64,000 nt of DNA from Aquirufa nivalisilvae (GTDB lineage: Bacteria; Bacteroidota; Bacteroidia; Cytophagales; Spirosomataceae). A program made the position numbers and the translations under genes. The notes beneath the pieces are model-generated. The model saw nothing but the letters and a program-made list of their open reading frames with translations. It was not told the origin of the DNA and ran no database searches. Location of the stretch: the NCBI RefSeq assembly GCF_004307455.1, contig NZ_SEWX01000005.1, positions 620,001 through 684,000 of the forward strand, read 5' to 3'. Positions 60,519 through 64,000 of this stretch are shown here, piece by piece (positions within the stretch are counted from its first letter, which is position 1; each line of letters opens with the position of its first letter).

Positions 60519-61808
60519 ATGGATTATAAAGAAGTCATTGCTTTTTTATACAACCAATTACCCGTATTTCATCGGGAAGGTAAAAAAGCATTTAAACCTG
60601 GTCTAGGGAATATCCAACAATTATGCGAACGACTAGGGAATCCCCAAGATTCCTTTAAAGCATTGCATATCGCTGGTACTAATGGAAAGGGGAGTTCGTC
60701 CCATTTCATGGCATCTATTTTACAAGAACACGGCTTCCGAGTAGGGCTTTATACTTCGCCGCATCTAAAATCATTTACTGAAAGAATAAAAATAAACGGA
60801 CAAAATGTTGCGGAAGATTGGGTGGTTCAGTTCGTTGAAAAAAACTTACAACTCATCCAAGATATCAAACCTTCCTTTTTTGAATGGACAGTGTTGATGG
60901 CTTTCTCTTATTTTAAAGATCAACAAGTAGATTGGGCCGTTATTGAAACAGGATTGGGTGGTCGACTAGATTCTACGAATATTATATTACCCAAAGCTTG
61001 CTTGATTACCAATATCAGTTGGGATCATCAAGATATATTGGGAGATACATTGGAGTTAATTGCGGAAGAAAAAGCTGGCATAATTAAACAAGGGGTTCCG
61101 ATTTGTATTTCTGAGCGACAAAGTTTCTCAGAACAAATTTTTCAAAAAAAGGCAGAGGAATTGAATGCACCTATCGTTTTTGCTGAAGATAAAATACAAT
61201 GGATTTCATATACCAACTTGCAAGAGCAACTACAACTTCAAGGAAAGTCTAGTCAGTATGAAACCTTTGAAGTTTCATCTCCCTATGCTGGGGAATATCA
61301 AGTAAAGAATATTGCAGGCATTTTAGCCTGGTGCGAACAAATCCAGAGCGAGGGAATTATTCCATTGCAATGGGATAAGATTTTAATTGGTATTGAAAAA
61401 TCAAAAATCAATACCCAATTACATGGCAGGTGGGAGCTCATTCAAAAAAATCCTTGGATTGTGGCTGATACGGGGCATAATGAAAGTGGGATTAGCCAAT
61501 TGTTATCCCAAGTAAAGCGTCTCAATCAAGGAGATTTGTGGATAATTTTAGGTATGGTGGCGGATAAGGATATCCATCTTGTACTGAAATTATTTCCTAA
61601 AGAAGCCCATTATATTTTTTGTCAAGCTCAAAATCCAAGAGCACTTACATCCGAAAATTTACAAAAAATGGCTTTGGAGCATGAATTAGTAGGTTTTTGT
61701 GAAAACGATGTAAATAAGGCTATAGAAATGGCTAAACATTCCGCCAAGGAAAATGATTTTATTTTAATTACGGGCAGTACCTATTTGGTGGCTGAAATAA
61801 ATGTGTAA
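60519..61808 (+). CDS. folC: Bifunctional folylpolyglutamate synthase/dihydrofolate synthase
   Basis: ATP-dependent ligase of 429 residues adding glutamate to folates. The P-loop is HIAGTNGKGSSSHFMASIL, the omega-loop/Mur-ligase centre is AVIETGLGGRLDSTN and NISWDHQDILGDTLELIAEEKAGIIK, and the C-terminal domain contains HGRWELIQKNPWIVADTGHNESGI. The full Mur-ligase-like fold is present. I used the ATG at 60519 (MDYKEVIAFLYNQL), 16 nt after the TonB stop, over an upstream TTG inside that gene. The trmB gene follows in the same frame 3 nt after the stop. Confidence 0.93.
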   Translation: MDYKEVIAFLYNQLPVFHREGKKAFKPGLGNIQQLCERLGNPQDSFKALHIAGTNGKGSSSHFMASILQEHGFRVGLYTSPHLKSFTERIKINGQNVAEDWVVQFVEKNLQLIQDIKPSFFEWTVLMAFSYFKDQQVDWAVIETGLGGRLDSTNIILPKACLITNISWDHQDILGDTLELIAEEKAGIIKQGVPICISERQSFSEQIFQKKAEELNAPIVFAEDKIQWISYTNLQEQLQLQGKSSQYETFEVSSPYAGEYQVKNIAGILAWCEQIQSEGIIPLQWDKILIGIEKSKINTQLHGRWELIQKNPWIVADTGHNESGISQLLSQVKRLNQGDLWIILGMVADKDIHLVLKLFPKEAHYIFCQAQNPRALTSENLQKMALEHELVGFCENDVNKAIEMAKHSAKENDFILITGSTYLVAEINV

Positions 61809-61811
61809 GTT

Positions 61812-62471
61812 TTGAGTAGAAGAAAAGAATATAAGTACGATTTAGCTATACGCTCGCCATGGGTCATTCAGTCAGGTAAAGATTTTTTTGATTCTAGTAG
61901 AGGTCAATGGAGAGAGGCCTATTTTCAAAATAACAATCCAATCGTTTTGGAATTAGGATGTGGTCGAGGGGAATATAGTTTGGGGCTCGCTAAATTATTT
62001 CCTGAAAAGAATTTTATTGGTATAGACATCAAAGGAGATCGTCTAGCGGCAGGAGCTAGGCAGGCTGAGGCGGAAGGATTAACGAATGTCGTTTTTCTGA
62101 GAATTCATATTCAACATTTACCTGAATACTTTGCGGAAAATGAAGTTGATGAAATTTGGATTACTTTTCCTGATCCACGTCCGAAAGATCGAGATGAAAA
62201 GAAACGTCTAACTTTTCCATTCTTTCTCAATAAATATCAGACAGTATTAAAAAGTCAAGGGATTGTTCATTTAAAAACCGATTCAGATTCCTTATTTGAA
62301 TATTCATTAGAACAATTGGTCAAAGCACCTTGGCAATTACTCATTCAAACTTGGGATTTATATCAATCAGAATGGAATCAAGATCACTATGGTATCAAAA
62401 CCAGATTTGAAGAAATGTACTTTCAAAAAGGATTTTCTATCAAGTATTTACGAGCAGTTAATAACAAATAA
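61812..62471 (+). CDS. trmB: tRNA (guanine-N7-)-methyltransferase, TTG start
   Basis: SAM-dependent enzyme making m7G46 in tRNA, 219 residues. The SAM site is VLELGCGRGEYSLGLAKLFPEKNFIGIDIKG; the signature is DEIWITFPDPRPKDRDEKKRLT. The end FEEMYFQKGFSIKYLRA is typical. No ATG precedes these motifs: the frame is closed by the folC stop (TAA at 61806-61808), leaving a TTG at 61812 as the only sensible start (reading SRRKEYKYDL next). The spacing of 3 nt implies coupling with folC. The operon ends at the terminator at 62471-62498. Confidence 0.9.
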   Translation: MSRRKEYKYDLAIRSPWVIQSGKDFFDSSRGQWREAYFQNNNPIVLELGCGRGEYSLGLAKLFPEKNFIGIDIKGDRLAAGARQAEAEGLTNVVFLRIHIQHLPEYFAENEVDEIWITFPDPRPKDRDEKKRLTFPFFLNKYQTVLKSQGIVHLKTDSDSLFEYSLEQLVKAPWQLLIQTWDLYQSEWNQDHYGIKTRFEEMYFQKGFSIKYLRAVNNK

Positions 62472-62498
62472 AAAAGGGAGGCTAGCCTCCCTTTTTTT
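62471..62498. terminator. Bidirectional terminator between trmB and gap
   Basis: AAAAAGGGAGGC-TA-GCCTCCCTTTTT: a near-perfect palindrome with A-run and T-run on either side, so it works for both convergent operons. It begins at the last base of trmB and ends 20 nt from the gap stop. Confidence 0.93.
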
Positions 62499-62517
62499 AT
62501 ATCAAATGTGCCTATTA

Positions 62518-63534
<1,017 letters not shown>

Positions 63535-63541
63535 TTAAAAT

Positions 63542-63572
63542 CAAAAATACCCTTTTTTCCTCAATTCTCAAA
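63542..63572 (-). promoter_or_regulatory. Predicted promoter of gap
   Basis: Minus strand: TTTG (63572-63569), a 19-nt spacer, TATTTTTG (63549-63542), an exact TTTG-N19-TAnnTTTG match. The start codon is 31 nt downstream. Confidence 0.6.
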
Positions 63573-64000
63573 AATTGAACGATAAATATATGTTTAATCG
63601 CCCAGAAGGCACTTTACACAAAAGTAAACAAACACATAATTATTTACCCATTAGGCTAAATAATATATTTTTAGTAAAAAAATAACTGGATACGTTTTTT
63701 ATTCAAGCTTTTTTTGCATATTTACATAAGCCAATTACCCAGCATTATCAAAAGGGTAGGGGCGTGACAGAATGTCACTTGTCTTTTTAGCTAAATTCTA
63801 GCATATTTTTCACCAAATTAAATTTTGAACAAATTATCAACTACTTGATAATCAATAACTTAACTTATTAAAGTTGAAGTTAAATTTTACTAGGTTTTTA
63901 TAGCTATTAGCTAGTGCTTTTCAATATTCCAATAGATAATTCCTTTGTCATATTGATTATGCAGGCATTTTCTCCGTTCTTTGTAGTATCAAATTTTGCA
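63573..64000. other. 428-bp upstream region of gap, AT-rich, with one short palindrome
   Basis: No gene with coding character up to 63958. It contains GTGACA-GAA-TGTCAC at 63764-63778 (perfect six-base arms), possibly an operator for the gene beyond the window edge. An ATG at 63959 opens a frame (MQAFSPFFVVSNFA…) that runs off the end; whether it is a gene start cannot be judged from 14 codons. Confidence 0.5.

Overview
The window is a chromosomal segment of a Bacteroidota bacterium, most probably a free-living (freshwater-type) member of the Cytophagales. Support for this: AT-rich DNA; several promoters of the Bacteroidota form TTTG-N19/20-TAnnTTTG; a short primary sigma factor without region 1.1; family combinations typical of the phylum (ThuA, Tat-exported Gfo/Idh/MocA, YaiO, PIG-L, M61, HU-SPOR and GDCCVxC proteins); and tight gene packing with several convergent 3' overlaps. 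The species assignment is inference; no rRNA lies in the window.

Layout. 1-3.7 kb: the inorganic-carbon pump pair dabA (5' cut by the window edge) and dabB. 3.8-12.6 kb: one five-gene operon for exported or periplasmic enzymes (GH30 glycosidase, Tat oxidoreductase, SGNH O-acetylesterase, PIG-L deacetylase, penicillin-acylase-type amidase). 12.7-16.6 kb (minus): a four-gene acyl-CoA operon (3-hydroxyacyl-CoA dehydrogenase, APH-like kinase, acyl-CoA dehydrogenase, SDR) resembling the 4-hydroxyacyl-CoA (levulinate-type) route. 16.7-19.4 kb: a zinc-free MDR oxidoreductase, an esterase and a DUF1801 protein. 19.6-24 kb: a surface module of LTA-synthase-like transferase, an unknown membrane-anchored protein and a YaiO-type barrel. 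24.2-30.1 kb: ThuA, M28 peptidase, then hydrolase / aromatic-acid MFS transporter / zinc alcohol dehydrogenase. 30.8-36.6 kb: a complete RND tripartite efflux operon. 36.7-38.5 kb: a GDCCVxC protein, a 0.74 kb AT-rich stretch without genes, a small beta-barrel and tRNA-Lys. 38.6-41.7 kb: SH3/TPR protein, holA, SlyD-type FKBP, dCMP deaminase. 41.8-43.0 kb: a field of palindromic repeats around a GIY-YIG nuclease gene, ending at tRNA-Met. 43.2-63.5 kb: mostly housekeeping (START-like protein, lptF/G, rpsO, pnp, rpoD, menD, cyclophilin, M61 peptidase, a TPR / outer-membrane / HU-SPOR / TonB / folC / trmB run, and gap).

The most unusual region is 41.78-42.96 kb. At least a dozen hairpins share the core CTGAGNNTCTCGAAG (with some point variants) but have different outer stems, with compensating changes in both arms. 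They alternate in orientation, so neighbours form inverted doublets like REPINs. A UPF0213/YhbQ-type GIY-YIG nuclease gene sits between two 98-bp direct copies of the doublet (94/98 identical), and its last 17 codons are made of repeat sequence. No RAYT transposase is visible, which suggests a repeat family whose partner could be a GIY-YIG nuclease.

A second repeat class consists of heptamer arrays (CATTCTN and relatives). They sit at the 3' ends of genes at four loci. Three of these are between convergent genes, where the arrays form inverted repeats that include or abut the TAG stop codons.
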